DNA from: GCA-2708415 sp964351905
GTDB taxonomy: Bacteria > Pseudomonadota > Alphaproteobacteria > Micavibrionales > Micavibrionaceae
Assembly (NCBI GenBank): GCA_964351905.1
Contig: CAYGPG010000022.1
Coordinates: forward strand, 1 to 29,959
Direction: 5' to 3'
Length of the DNA: 29,959 bases
The translations under genes were made by a program, and so were the position numbers. How positions within the stretch are numbered: the first letter of the stretch is position 1; every line of letters starts with the position of its first letter. Shown here in pieces: positions 23,725 through 29,959 of the stretch. The notes below the pieces were generated by a model. The model was not told where the DNA came from. It ran no database searches and saw nothing but the letters and a program-made list of their open reading frames with translations.

Positions 23725-24528
23725 ATGTTTGATTATTGTCAAAAAAGCGTGCGGGAGCATGATTATGACCGCTACCTTTTAAGCTTGTTTGCGCCCGCAT
23801 CGGCGCGCCTCTATTTGTGGGCGTTATTCGCCTTTAACTTTGAGATTGCCAAAACGCGCGAGGTCGTGAGCGACACAACGATTGGTTTGATCCGCCTGCA
23901 ATGGTGGCGTGATGCCATTGCGGAAATTTATGAGGGTAGGGATGTGCGCCGTCATGAAGTTGTTGAACCCTTGGCCGCAGCGATACAGAAATTTGATTTA
24001 CCCCGTGAAGAATTTGATAATTTAATTTACGCGCGTGAATTTGATTTAGAAGGCGTTGCCCCTGCCAATATGGAAGGGTTGATCAATTATTGTGATTACA
24101 CAGCAACGCCGTTAACGCGTTTGGCTTTGAAAATCATCGGTGTTGATGAAGATAAGGGCGTTATAAAAGCAGTTTCGGTTCACTATGCGCTCGTTGGAAC
24201 GCTACGCGCCGTGCCATATATGCTGAATGACAAGCCTATGATGTTACCAAGCGATATTTTGGCTAAAAATGATATGTCGGAGCAAAAAATATTTGATTTC
24301 AATGAAGTTAAAAATTTACCTCAAGTAATTTCTGAAGTGTTAAGCACTCAAAAAGAATTTCGATACGATAAAACAACCATAAATTCGCGATTTGTAAAAG
24401 CAATGAAGGCAATAACCGAATCATATCAACGCCAAATCGAATCGGCGCAATATGATGTCTTGAGTTCAAAACTTGGTATGCGCCCTTCATTTTTTGCGTT
24501 GCGCATTTGGGCGAAAACTTTATTTTAA
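23725..24528 (+). CDS. Squalene/phytoene synthase-fold protein, NDUFAF6-like
   Basis: 267 residues of the trans-isoprenyl diphosphate synthase fold (COG1562). The first Asp-rich catalytic motif (DDxxD) is missing: the position reads AFNFEIAKTREVVSDTTIG, which resembles human NDUFAF6 (remembered as AFNVELAQVKDSVSEKTIG), followed by LIRLQWWRDAI. Later parts (LRAVPYML and LPSDIL) also match NDUFAF6-type proteins. The second Asp-rich motif is likewise not evident. So it probably does not make phytoene or squalene; NDUFAF6 is a complex I assembly factor. Its near neighbour is the NDUFAF3-like Mth938 protein. The ATG at 23725 has only a distant GGGGGA as a possible ribosome site. Confidence 0.85.
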   Translation: MFDYCQKSVREHDYDRYLLSLFAPASARLYLWALFAFNFEIAKTREVVSDTTIGLIRLQWWRDAIAEIYEGRDVRRHEVVEPLAAAIQKFDLPREEFDNLIYAREFDLEGVAPANMEGLINYCDYTATPLTRLALKIIGVDEDKGVIKAVSVHYALVGTLRAVPYMLNDKPMMLPSDILAKNDMSEQKIFDFNEVKNLPQVISEVLSTQKEFRYDKTTINSRFVKAMKAITESYQRQIESAQYDVLSSKLGMRPSFFALRIWAKTLF

Positions 24529-24579
24529 CGCTTGCACCGATTTTGAATTCATGTTTTCCTATTTATATGGAACGCACAC

Positions 24580-24636
24580 TCAAAAATAATTTTGATTTCT
24601 TCGCGATGAACATTCTGTTCATGGCTTGCACGTGCA
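24580..24636. other. Cluster of three dyads upstream of the 105-aa gene
   Basis: The 232-base gap 24529-24760 holds three inverted repeats in a row: TCAAAA/TTTTGA (24580-24595), ATGAACA/TGTTCAT with a three-base spacer (24606-24622) and the perfect TGCACGTGCA (24627-24636). They may be operators, a structured leader, or the end of the preceding transcript. A possible -10 (TATATT, 24729-24734) lies downstream. Confidence 0.5.
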
Positions 24637-24760
24637 TGATCCAAATGTGCTTGCGTTAAGCGAGCAACCATAAAATTTCCAAACTTACATTATCGGTTCA
24701 CTTGACCTGTTTTTAACGGGCGAACCCCTATATTCATTTTTTAACTTTTAGGAGGCTTAA

Positions 24761-25078
24761 ATGACCTTAAAAGAAACCGCGACGATTGCCTTTTCGTCGG
24801 CGCTGGCGGGTGCCCCCATCAGCAAAAAACAAAGCGCATTAACGGACTTACTGGATTATATCGAATACCACGAAGACATCGAAAATGTAGACCAAGATGG
24901 CGAGCATATTCTAGAAACCATTTACTCGCTCTTTGTATCCTTCGTAGAGAAAAACCAACTGGCAAAATCTTACAGGCTCACCATCGCCATACGTGATTTA
25001 TCCTTAGAAGACACTCGCAAAATATCATCCCTAGGCTTTGATGTTTATTCCGCCGATGGTTTACGGTTGGCGGGGTGA
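24761..25078 (+). CDS. Hypothetical protein, 105 aa
   Basis: Not recognised. A strong AGGAGG lies six bases before the ATG at 24761, so translation is likely efficient. The N-terminal two-thirds is helical and acidic (DLLDYIEYHEDIENVDQDGEHILETIYSLF); the last 35 residues look like a strand-helix-strand unit (YRLTIAIRDLSLEDTRKISSLGFDVYSADG). No signal peptide or membrane helix. It stands alone, preceded by the dyad cluster and followed by a large palindromic repeat. Its size and well-formed start suggest a conserved small cytoplasmic protein. Confidence 0.75.
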   Translation: MTLKETATIAFSSALAGAPISKKQSALTDLLDYIEYHEDIENVDQDGEHILETIYSLFVSFVEKNQLAKSYRLTIAIRDLSLEDTRKISSLGFDVYSADGLRLAG

Positions 25079-25087
25079 AAATTTTAA

Positions 25088-25206
25088 CCCCTCACCCAAC
25101 TACAGCTAAGTCACTATGTTCCTACCTTCTGTATCCCTCTCCCTAAGGGAGAGGGGTGTCGTAGGCTTAGTGAATGCAATGAACTTAGCCGAAGCTGGGT
25201 GAGGGG
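25088..25206. repeat. Palindromic intergenic repeat (CCCCTCACCC family)
   Basis: Outer arms CCCCTCACCCAAC (25088-25100) and GCTGGGTGAGGGG (25194-25206) are inverse at 12 of 13 positions. The centre is a nine-pair hairpin CCCTCTCCC/GGGAGAGGG at 25135-25155. It lies between the convergent 105-aa gene and trmFO and could act as a terminator for both. Confidence 0.9.
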
Positions 25207-25213
25207 GGTAAGA

Positions 25214-26632
25214 TTAAGCCGCCTTGGCGTACGTTTCTTTATTCCAATCTAGAATATTTTGAAGCGCACGTCCCGCCATGGCTTTTTTCTTGGCGCGGCC
25301 TTTTTCTTTGCCTTTTAGGCCCTTTAGTTCTTCTTTGCTCATCTCGTACGGTGGGAAGAGGCCGAAATTGATGTTCATGGGTTGGAACGTATCGGCATTG
25401 CCGCCGCCTGTGATGTGGTGGATCAATGATCCCATCGCGGTGGTGGCATCGGGGCGTTCAACGGGAAGGCCTAGTTTTTCTGCCGCAGCAAAGCGTCCTG
25501 TCATAAGACCCACAGATGCACTTTCCACATACCCTTCACAGCCTGTAATTTGCCCTGCAAATCTGAGCCTTGGTTGCGCCTTCATCTGCAATGTCTCGTT
25601 GAGTAGTTTTGGCGAGTTTATAAAGGTGTTTCGATGTATACCGCCGAGCCTTGCGAACTCTGCATTTTCCAATCCGGGGATGGTGCGAAAGACTTCCATT
25701 TGCGCCCCGTATTTCATCTTGGTTTGAAACCCAACCATATTATAAAGCGTGCCGAGCGCATTATCTTGGCGCAATTGGATCACCGCATGGCATCGTCCTG
25801 TGCGCTTGCCATCATCAGTCGGCGCGGCATGAGGGTTGGTGAGACCCACAGGTTTCATTGGGCCATAGCGTAGCGTATCTAGCCCACGGCTCGCCATCAC
25901 CTCAATCGGCATACAGCCTTCAAAATAGGGTGTGTTTTCTTCCCACTCTTTAAATTCAGTTTTCTCAGCCTCAATTAATGCAGTAATAAAAGCAACATAC
26001 TGCTCTTCATTCATAGGGCAGTTGATGTAGTCCGAGCCTGTACCAGCAGGGCCAGATTTATCATATCGGCTCTGAAACCATGCCGTATCGAAATTAATGC
26101 TTTCTTTATGGATGATCGGCGCGATGGCATCGAAGAAGGCGAGTTGATCTTCACCACCCAATTCCTGAACCGCTTTTGCAAGGGGCGTGGAGGTCAAAGG
26201 CCCTGTCGCAATAATCACGTTGTCCCATTCTTCAGGGGGCAGACCATCAATTTCGCCACGTTCAATGGTAATGAGTGGATGATCGTTCAAAGCCTTGGTC
26301 ACGCCTTCGGAGAAAATATTGCGATCCACGGCAAGCGCACCGCCCGCGGGCACGGCGGCCTTATCGCCTTCACGCATGATGAGCGAGTTACAAAGGCGCA
26401 TTTCTTCATGCAGCACGCCCACGGCGTTATAGTCTTTATCATCAGAGCGAAAAGAGTTGGAGCAGACAAGTTCCGCCATATTTTCCGTCTCGTGCGCTTC
26501 GGTTTTTTTGATGGGGCGCATTTCGTGAATAACCACAGGCGCGCCCATATTGGCGCATTGCCACGCGGCTTCGGACCCTGCCAAACCGCCACCGATAATG
26601 TGAACGGGAGATATATCTGTTTTGTTTGTCAT
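25214..26632 (-). CDS. trmFO: Methylenetetrahydrofolate-tRNA-(uracil-54-C5)-methyltransferase TrmFO
   Basis: Makes ribothymidine at position 54 of the tRNA T-loop, using methylenetetrahydrofolate as carbon donor and FAD as reductant. 472 residues. FAD-binding GGGLAGSEAAWQ (14-25), then EMRP and ETENMAELVCSNSFRSD, whose Cys57 and the later Cys205 (YINCPMNEEQY) correspond to the two functional cysteines of the family; also RHTGRxHA-like GKRTGRCHAVIQLR and the C-terminal GGNADTFQPMNINFGLFP. Start ATG at 26632, no clear Shine-Dalgarno. Same strand as the Y-family polymerase gene, 40 bases behind it. Confidence 0.96.
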   Translation of the reverse strand: MTNKTDISPVHIIGGGLAGSEAAWQCANMGAPVVIHEMRPIKKTEAHETENMAELVCSNSFRSDDKDYNAVGVLHEEMRLCNSLIMREGDKAAVPAGGALAVDRNIFSEGVTKALNDHPLITIERGEIDGLPPEEWDNVIIATGPLTSTPLAKAVQELGGEDQLAFFDAIAPIIHKESINFDTAWFQSRYDKSGPAGTGSDYINCPMNEEQYVAFITALIEAEKTEFKEWEENTPYFEGCMPIEVMASRGLDTLRYGPMKPVGLTNPHAAPTDDGKRTGRCHAVIQLRQDNALGTLYNMVGFQTKMKYGAQMEVFRTIPGLENAEFARLGGIHRNTFINSPKLLNETLQMKAQPRLRFAGQITGCEGYVESASVGLMTGRFAAAEKLGLPVERPDATTAMGSLIHHITGGGNADTFQPMNINFGLFPPYEMSKEELKGLKGKEKGRAKKKAMAGRALQNILDWNKETYAKAA

Positions 26633-26672
26633 GAAGGTGTTTTAGGAGGTTTTTTTAAGAGTTTCAAGAGAG

Positions 26673-28010
26673 TTAATACTCAAATTCCTCCTTCGTGGGT
26701 ACGCGGTTGAAGGCGATTTTGGTGCCGACGTGGCCGGCGATGGTTTTGGGGACGACGCCGAGCCAGACGGTTTCTTTTTTATATTTTTGCTGGAGTTCGT
26801 CAAGCGCGTTTGCGAGCTTTTGTTTCTTTTTAAATTTATCACTACTTTCTTGAATGTGCGTTTCAAAGAGATCATTGGTGATTTGATTTTCACGCACCAA
26901 ACCCACCAATAAAGTGGAAACTTTATAGAACAACATTTTGCGGGGTGAGAATTCATAAGGCGGTGAAAAACATTCTACCATCATCTGATCCCAAAGCCGT
27001 GTCAGATGTTCCATCATCACAAACGGGTCTTGGGAGGCCGGAAAGTCGCAATGACCTTTCCAATAGCGTCCATCTTGCAAACGCACTTTAAATACCAAAT
27101 GACGCGCAAATAATTCTTTACGGCGTAGGCGATAACACGCCTTAAACAATAATCTTCGTGCCATTTGGCGGGTTTTTTCTGCTGTTCTTAAATTTGGATC
27201 AAGCATGCGTGAATGCCCAATCATGGACGGGTTAGTGGATTGATAGGGTACGTCATATCCATGCAGCCAATACCAAAAACGTTCTCCCTGCACACTACGC
27301 CATATTGCACGACATTCTTTAGGGGAAGTATGCCAAAGTTGTTCAACGGTTTTAACATTGGCGCGGTGCAGACGTTCTAACATACGGATATTAATACCTG
27401 GTAGATCAGTGAGTTTTAATTCCAACAGTCGCCCTGGTAAATCTTCAGGACGCATCAGAACAAGGCCGTTTGGTTTTTCTATTTCGGTGGCAACTTTGGC
27501 GAGGAAACTGTTGGGCGCGATACCAATGGAGCAATGGATGGCACTGCCCACTTGTTTATGAATAGCGTCTTTTATTTTTTCAGCCAAAGCAATCGCATTT
27601 TCTGGCTTTCGTTCCTCGCCCAAAAGCAAACAATCAAATTCATCGACTGACCAGACCTTATTAACGGGCAGGCAAGTTTGCGTCGCATCCAAGATACGGT
27701 GATGGTAATCCACATACACATCATGGCGTGCCTGCACACAAATGAGGGAGGGGCACATTTTTTTGGCCTCATATATTTTGGTGCCCGTTTTAATGCCAAA
27801 GGCCTTGGCTTCGTAGGAGGCGGCGATCGCACAGGTGGCGTCTGTCATTGCGGGAAGGACAGCGAGAGGCTTATTCTGATAGGCAGGATTTTCTTGTTGC
27901 TCTACACTGGCAAAATAGCTGTTCAGGTCCAAAAACAGCCATTTTAGACCCGCTTTGGACGGCGCTTCTAATGAATTACCCAAATTATTGTTCATGTTTT
28001 GTTCTATCAT
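26673..28010 (-). CDS. Y-family DNA polymerase (DinB/UmuC-like)
   Basis: Translesion polymerase. 445 residues from the ATG at 28010; a second ATG at 27995 (MNNNLG) is possible and neither has a clear Shine-Dalgarno. Catalytic acids are present: Asp28 in FLDLNSYFASVEQ and Asp123-Glu124 in SVDEFDC. Also the palm/fingers segment AASYEAKAFGIKTGTKIYEAKKMCP, the SIGIAPNSFLAKVATEIEKPNGLVL block and the helix-hairpin-helix LTDLPGINIRMLERL. So it is an active member, not an ImuB-type dead paralogue. No UmuD or ImuA gene adjoins. A LexA-type site overlaps its 5' end, which fits SOS control. It does not fit neatly into DinB or UmuC by eye, so no symbol is given. Confidence 0.9.
   Translation of the reverse strand: MIEQNMNNNLGNSLEAPSKAGLKWLFLDLNSYFASVEQQENPAYQNKPLAVLPAMTDATCAIAASYEAKAFGIKTGTKIYEAKKMCPSLICVQARHDVYVDYHHRILDATQTCLPVNKVWSVDEFDCLLLGEERKPENAIALAEKIKDAIHKQVGSAIHCSIGIAPNSFLAKVATEIEKPNGLVLMRPEDLPGRLLELKLTDLPGINIRMLERLHRANVKTVEQLWHTSPKECRAIWRSVQGERFWYWLHGYDVPYQSTNPSMIGHSRMLDPNLRTAEKTRQMARRLLFKACYRLRRKELFARHLVFKVRLQDGRYWKGHCDFPASQDPFVMMEHLTRLWDQMMVECFSPPYEFSPRKMLFYKVSTLLVGLVRENQITNDLFETHIQESSDKFKKKQKLANALDELQQKYKKETVWLGVVPKTIAGHVGTKIAFNRVPTKEEFEY
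27990..28004 (-). promoter_or_regulatory. Candidate LexA box (GTTC-N7-GTTC) at the polymerase gene start
   Basis: Plus strand reads GTTC ATGTTTT GTTC, which is the direct-repeat form of the alphaproteobacterial LexA operator; on the coding strand it is GAAC-N7-GAAC. It spans codons 3-7 if translation starts at 28010, or overlaps the start codon if at 27995. Confidence 0.6.
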
Positions 28011-28106
28011 GTTTTGATAAGCGAGTGCAATAATTTTCTTAGGAGGATTTTAAGCTTTGAAATGATATAATAAGGTAAGTTTGGGCAAATCAAAGAGGGT
28101 ATCCTT

Positions 28107-28565
28107 ATGTCAGAAGGACTGAATCAAAGCCGTTTTTACATGTGGCGTGCCGTTGTGGCCATGGTGCATGCCGATGGTGTGGTGACGCCGCATGAGTTAT
28201 CCTTTATCAACAATCATATACGCGAGATAAATCTTTCGGCCGATCAACTAAAAATGATTGGTGAGGATTTACAAACACCGCAGGATGCGTATGAGATGTT
28301 TGCCCACATTACAGACAAGCAAGATAAGCGGGATTTCTTCGCGCTTGCCCGCGCTTTGTCATGGTGCGACGGCGATTTTGCCAGCCAAGAGCAACATATT
28401 ATTGAATGTCTTGAGGATAAGCGTGTTGATAATGAAACAATGGGCATTTTGCAAGAAAGCCGTGAGATCGTACAAGAGATTGAGCTAGACAGAGATCAAT
28501 GGAAGTTTAAATCTGACAGAAGCAAAAAACTCTTTGGTTTCTTGAACAAGCGCGAAGCCGCTTAG
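28107..28565 (+). CDS. TerB-like protein
   Basis: 152 residues, cytoplasmic, all helical. Residues 12-32 (MWRAVVAMVHADGVVTPHELS) and a second acidic loop (SWCDGDFASQEQHII) match the paired helical units of TerB-type domains, where acidic residues (ADGxVxxxE) may bind metal. The last 40 residues are charged and form a C-terminal tail (DRDQWKFKSDRSKKLFGFL). GAGGG lies upstream of the ATG at 28107. It is divergent from the polymerase gene and no other ter gene is present, so tellurite resistance should not be assumed. Function unknown. Confidence 0.75.
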   Translation: MSEGLNQSRFYMWRAVVAMVHADGVVTPHELSFINNHIREINLSADQLKMIGEDLQTPQDAYEMFAHITDKQDKRDFFALARALSWCDGDFASQEQHIIECLEDKRVDNETMGILQESREIVQEIELDRDQWKFKSDRSKKLFGFLNKREAA

Positions 28566-28573
28566 AATCTTCT

Positions 28574-29104
28574 TTACCGGAAAAATCTTTCAGTCGGCAT
28601 GTCCGATAACTTTGCCTTTAGGGTCGGCGCAAGCATTGGGCTGTTCGGATAACCTGTTCCATTAAAACGCATCAGCACGTTCTTATCTCGTAAATTTGTA
28701 CCAGAGGTGCGAATGATAATATCACGCCACCCTTTATGCGTAACTTGCGAGACATAAATGGGGCCGCGCACGCCACTAATAGCAGAGAGCGGCGCAAAAT
28801 CTTTTCGGCTTGCTTTAAACACAACCATGCCGCATCCATCCCATCCACACCAATGACGGTGCGGTAACTTGAATAGGATAATCGCATCACGCAACCCGTC
28901 ACCATTCAGGTCGATACGCTCAAAATCATAAGCGCTGTGCGTGGGCGCATTTTGTGAGGCAATATATTTTGCCGCCGCTTCAAATAAGACTTCGTCTTTT
29001 GGATCGTTACTTTTGGGGAGGGGCGTGAGGCCAGAGGAATCCTGCGTCGATCCACATCCATATAAAAACAAACTGACGACCGATATTAAGAGTATTTTGA
29101 GCAT
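28574..29104 (-). CDS. Hypothetical lipoprotein with a VCBS/FG-GAP-like DxNxDG motif
   Basis: 176 residues from the ATG at 29104, which opens a good lipoprotein signal, MLKILLISVVSLFLYGC, lipobox LYGC (Cys17). An earlier in-frame start gives 40 extra polar residues that come largely from the adjoining palindromic repeat, so I reject it. The mature part has FERIDLNGDGLRDAIILF, the Asp-rich turn seen in VCBS/FG-GAP calcium-binding repeats, then a Cys/Trp-rich segment HRHWCGWDGCGMVVF whose two cysteines may pair. Single copy of the motif. Predicted membrane-anchored periplasmic protein of unknown function. It converges on the TerB-like gene with eight bases between stops. Confidence 0.8.
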   Translation of the reverse strand: MLKILLISVVSLFLYGCGSTQDSSGLTPLPKSNDPKDEVLFEAAAKYIASQNAPTHSAYDFERIDLNGDGLRDAIILFKLPHRHWCGWDGCGMVVFKASRKDFAPLSAISGVRGPIYVSQVTHKGWRDIIIRTSGTNLRDKNVLMRFNGTGYPNSPMLAPTLKAKLSDMPTERFFR

Positions 29105-29148
29105 GGTCGTAATGTAAAAGGATTCTGTTTTAGAAATAAAGTAATAAA

Positions 29149-29250
29149 CGTCATTGCGAGGAATGTAATGACGAAGCAATCCAGAATGTTTCCTGTAAGA
29201 CTCTGGATTGCCGCGTTCGCCCAAATAAATTTAGGCTCTCTCGCAATGAC
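29149..29250. repeat. Intergenic palindromic repeat (GTCATTGCGAG family), copy 4
   Basis: Outer arms GTCATTGCGAG and CTCGCAATGAC; inner arms GAAGCAATCCAG and CTGGATTGC. Left half is nearly identical to copy 3 (GGAATGTAATGACGAAGC), while the right half carries extra bases before CTCTCTCGC. It lies between the divergent lipoprotein and nhaD genes. Confidence 0.92.
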
Positions 29251-29276
29251 AATGGCTTACTAACTTGACTTATAAT
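29247..29276 (+). promoter_or_regulatory. Candidate nhaD promoter with -35 at the repeat edge
   Basis: A perfect TATAAT at 29271-29276. The best-spaced upstream hexamer is TGACAA (29247-29252, 18-base spacer) and falls at the end of repeat copy 4. The -35 is therefore weak and partly repeat-derived. Confidence 0.4.
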
Positions 29277-29351
29277 TGTATTCTGCCAGAATCGTAATCT
29301 ACTCTTTCGCGCACTTTCTCGCGTTCTCTTCCGTACCCATAAGGATCCATC

Positions 29352-29959
29352 ATGACTTTTTCTGTTCCCACGCTTTCACAATTCATCAGCCGCTCGGCTT
29401 TTCCACTTTTGGCGCTTTTGCTTCTTTTTGCTGTTCCGGCCTTTGCAGCAGCCGTTGGAAACCCTGATGATGCCAGACCAAGCATGATTGATCATCCTTT
29501 GGCCATTACGGCATTGGTTATTTTCTTTTTGTCTTATTTGGCTGTTTTGTTTGAAGAGAAAACGCACTTAAGAAAATCAAAACCCGTCATGCTCGGCGCA
29601 GGTCTTATTTGGGTCTGTATCGGTATCATGGCGCCTGAATACAATATTACCCAAGATCAGGTGCACGATGCGGTGCTGCATGGGTTAGAAGAATATGCTT
29701 CTTTACTACTCTTCCTCTTGGCGGCGATGACTTATATCGCGGCGCTCCAAAACCGTCAGGTTTTTGCGACTTTGCGTGCAAAATTGGTGACGGCGGGTAT
29801 GAATATGCGCCAACTCTTTTGGGTGACAGGTATTTTTGCTTTCTTCCTTTCGCCGATTGCGGATAACTTAACAACAGCGCTCGTGCTCGGCGCGGTTGTC
29901 ATGGCCGTCGGCGCAAATGATCCAAAATTTATTTTGGTGGCCTGTATTAACATTGTGAA
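29352..29959 (+). CDS. nhaD: Na+/H+ antiporter NhaD, 3' end beyond window
   Basis: Membrane sodium/proton exchanger of the NhaD/ion transporter superfamily. 202 codons visible. The ATG at 29352 has AAGGAT about seven bases upstream. The N-terminus has a signal-like hydrophobic helix (residues 15-34, ending FAVPAFAA), then PLAITALVIFFLSYLAVLFEE, KSKPVMLGAGLIWVCIG, HGLEEYASLLLFLLAAMTYIAAL and FFLSPIADNLTTALVLGAVVMAVG. The S-P-I-A-D-N-L-T-T-A segment is the characteristic ion-binding half-site of this family. The rest of the protein is outside the window. Confidence 0.92.
   Translation, partial: MTFSVPTLSQFISRSAFPLLALLLLFAVPAFAAAVGNPDDARPSMIDHPLAITALVIFFLSYLAVLFEEKTHLRKSKPVMLGAGLIWVCIGIMAPEYNITQDQVHDAVLHGLEEYASLLLFLLAAMTYIAALQNRQVFATLRAKLVTAGMNMRQLFWVTGIFAFFLSPIADNLTTALVLGAVVMAVGANDPKFILVACINIV

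Noticed and set aside
23725..24528. Phytoene or squalene synthase for carotenoids or hopanoids
   Set aside because: The Asp-rich catalytic motifs are missing, the closest remembered match is NDUFAF6, and no pathway genes adjoin.
24606..24622. LexA box at ATGAACA/TGTTCAT
   Set aside because: The half-sites are inverted with a five-base gap, unlike the GTTC-N7-GTTC direct repeat of Alphaproteobacteria.
26108..26710. 200-codon plus-strand frame
   Set aside because: Antisense to trmFO and running into the polymerase gene; shadow of their codon pattern.
28107..28565. Tellurite resistance operon
   Set aside because: Only a single TerB-like gene; no terC, terD or other partners nearby.
29105..29224. 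Upstream start for the lipoprotein at 28574-29104
   Set aside because: The extension is mostly repeat-encoded and would bury the lipoprotein signal peptide.

Overview
The window looks like chromosome of a moderately AT-rich alphaproteobacterium. The main evidence is gene order. serS, pcm and a LysM/LytM lipoprotein, then a DUF815 ATPase, yajC, secD, secF, an Mth938-domain protein and a phytoene-synthase-like protein follow an arrangement I know from Alphaproteobacteria. A GTTC-N7-GTTC motif of the alphaproteobacterial LexA type lies over the start of a Y-family polymerase gene. I cannot name the genus. The genes are mostly housekeeping; there is no transposase, integrase, phage module or CRISPR array.

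Layout. 1-8000, mostly minus strand: a class A penicillin-binding protein cut by the window edge, an orphan winged-helix-like protein, a GNAT acetyltransferase, a GIY-YIG nuclease bracketed by inverted palindromic repeats, MgtE, a small lipoprotein (plus strand) and the malic enzyme MaeB. 8000-10900: a tRNA-Leu(GAG) with a damaged acceptor stem, a possible small gene, lipB, a hypothetical gene with a probable 5' frameshift, an N-formylglutamate amidohydrolase-family gene, and several intergenic repeats. 10900-15340, plus strand: serS, an M16 peptidase standing where surE is usually found, pcm and an NlpD-like lipoprotein. 15350-18300, minus strand: a 629-residue coiled-coil/membrane protein of unknown function and a DUF815 ATPase. 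18380-24530: yajC-secD-secF, a peptidoglycan-binding lipoprotein, the Mth938 protein, convergent sodB and an NDUFAF6-like protein. 24760-29959: an unknown small gene, trmFO, the Y-family polymerase, a TerB-like protein, a lipoprotein and the 5' part of nhaD.

Shared themes. Envelope biogenesis recurs (PBP, NlpD-like protein, Sec accessory subunits, PG-binding lipoprotein). Two neighbours resemble the mitochondrial complex I assembly factors NDUFAF3 and NDUFAF6. Conserved blocks are interrupted by lineage-specific genes: M16 for surE, the 629-residue protein before the ATPase, the PG-binding lipoprotein after secF, and sodB between the two assembly-factor homologues.

The most unusual structure is the density of intergenic palindromic repeats: at least four families, lying between yajC, secD and secF, after lipB, before serS, after trmFO and before nhaD. 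In the GIY-YIG gene one repeat copy supplies the Shine-Dalgarno sequence inside a hairpin and the inverted copy encodes the C-terminus. That arrangement is the best candidate here for a little-described element.
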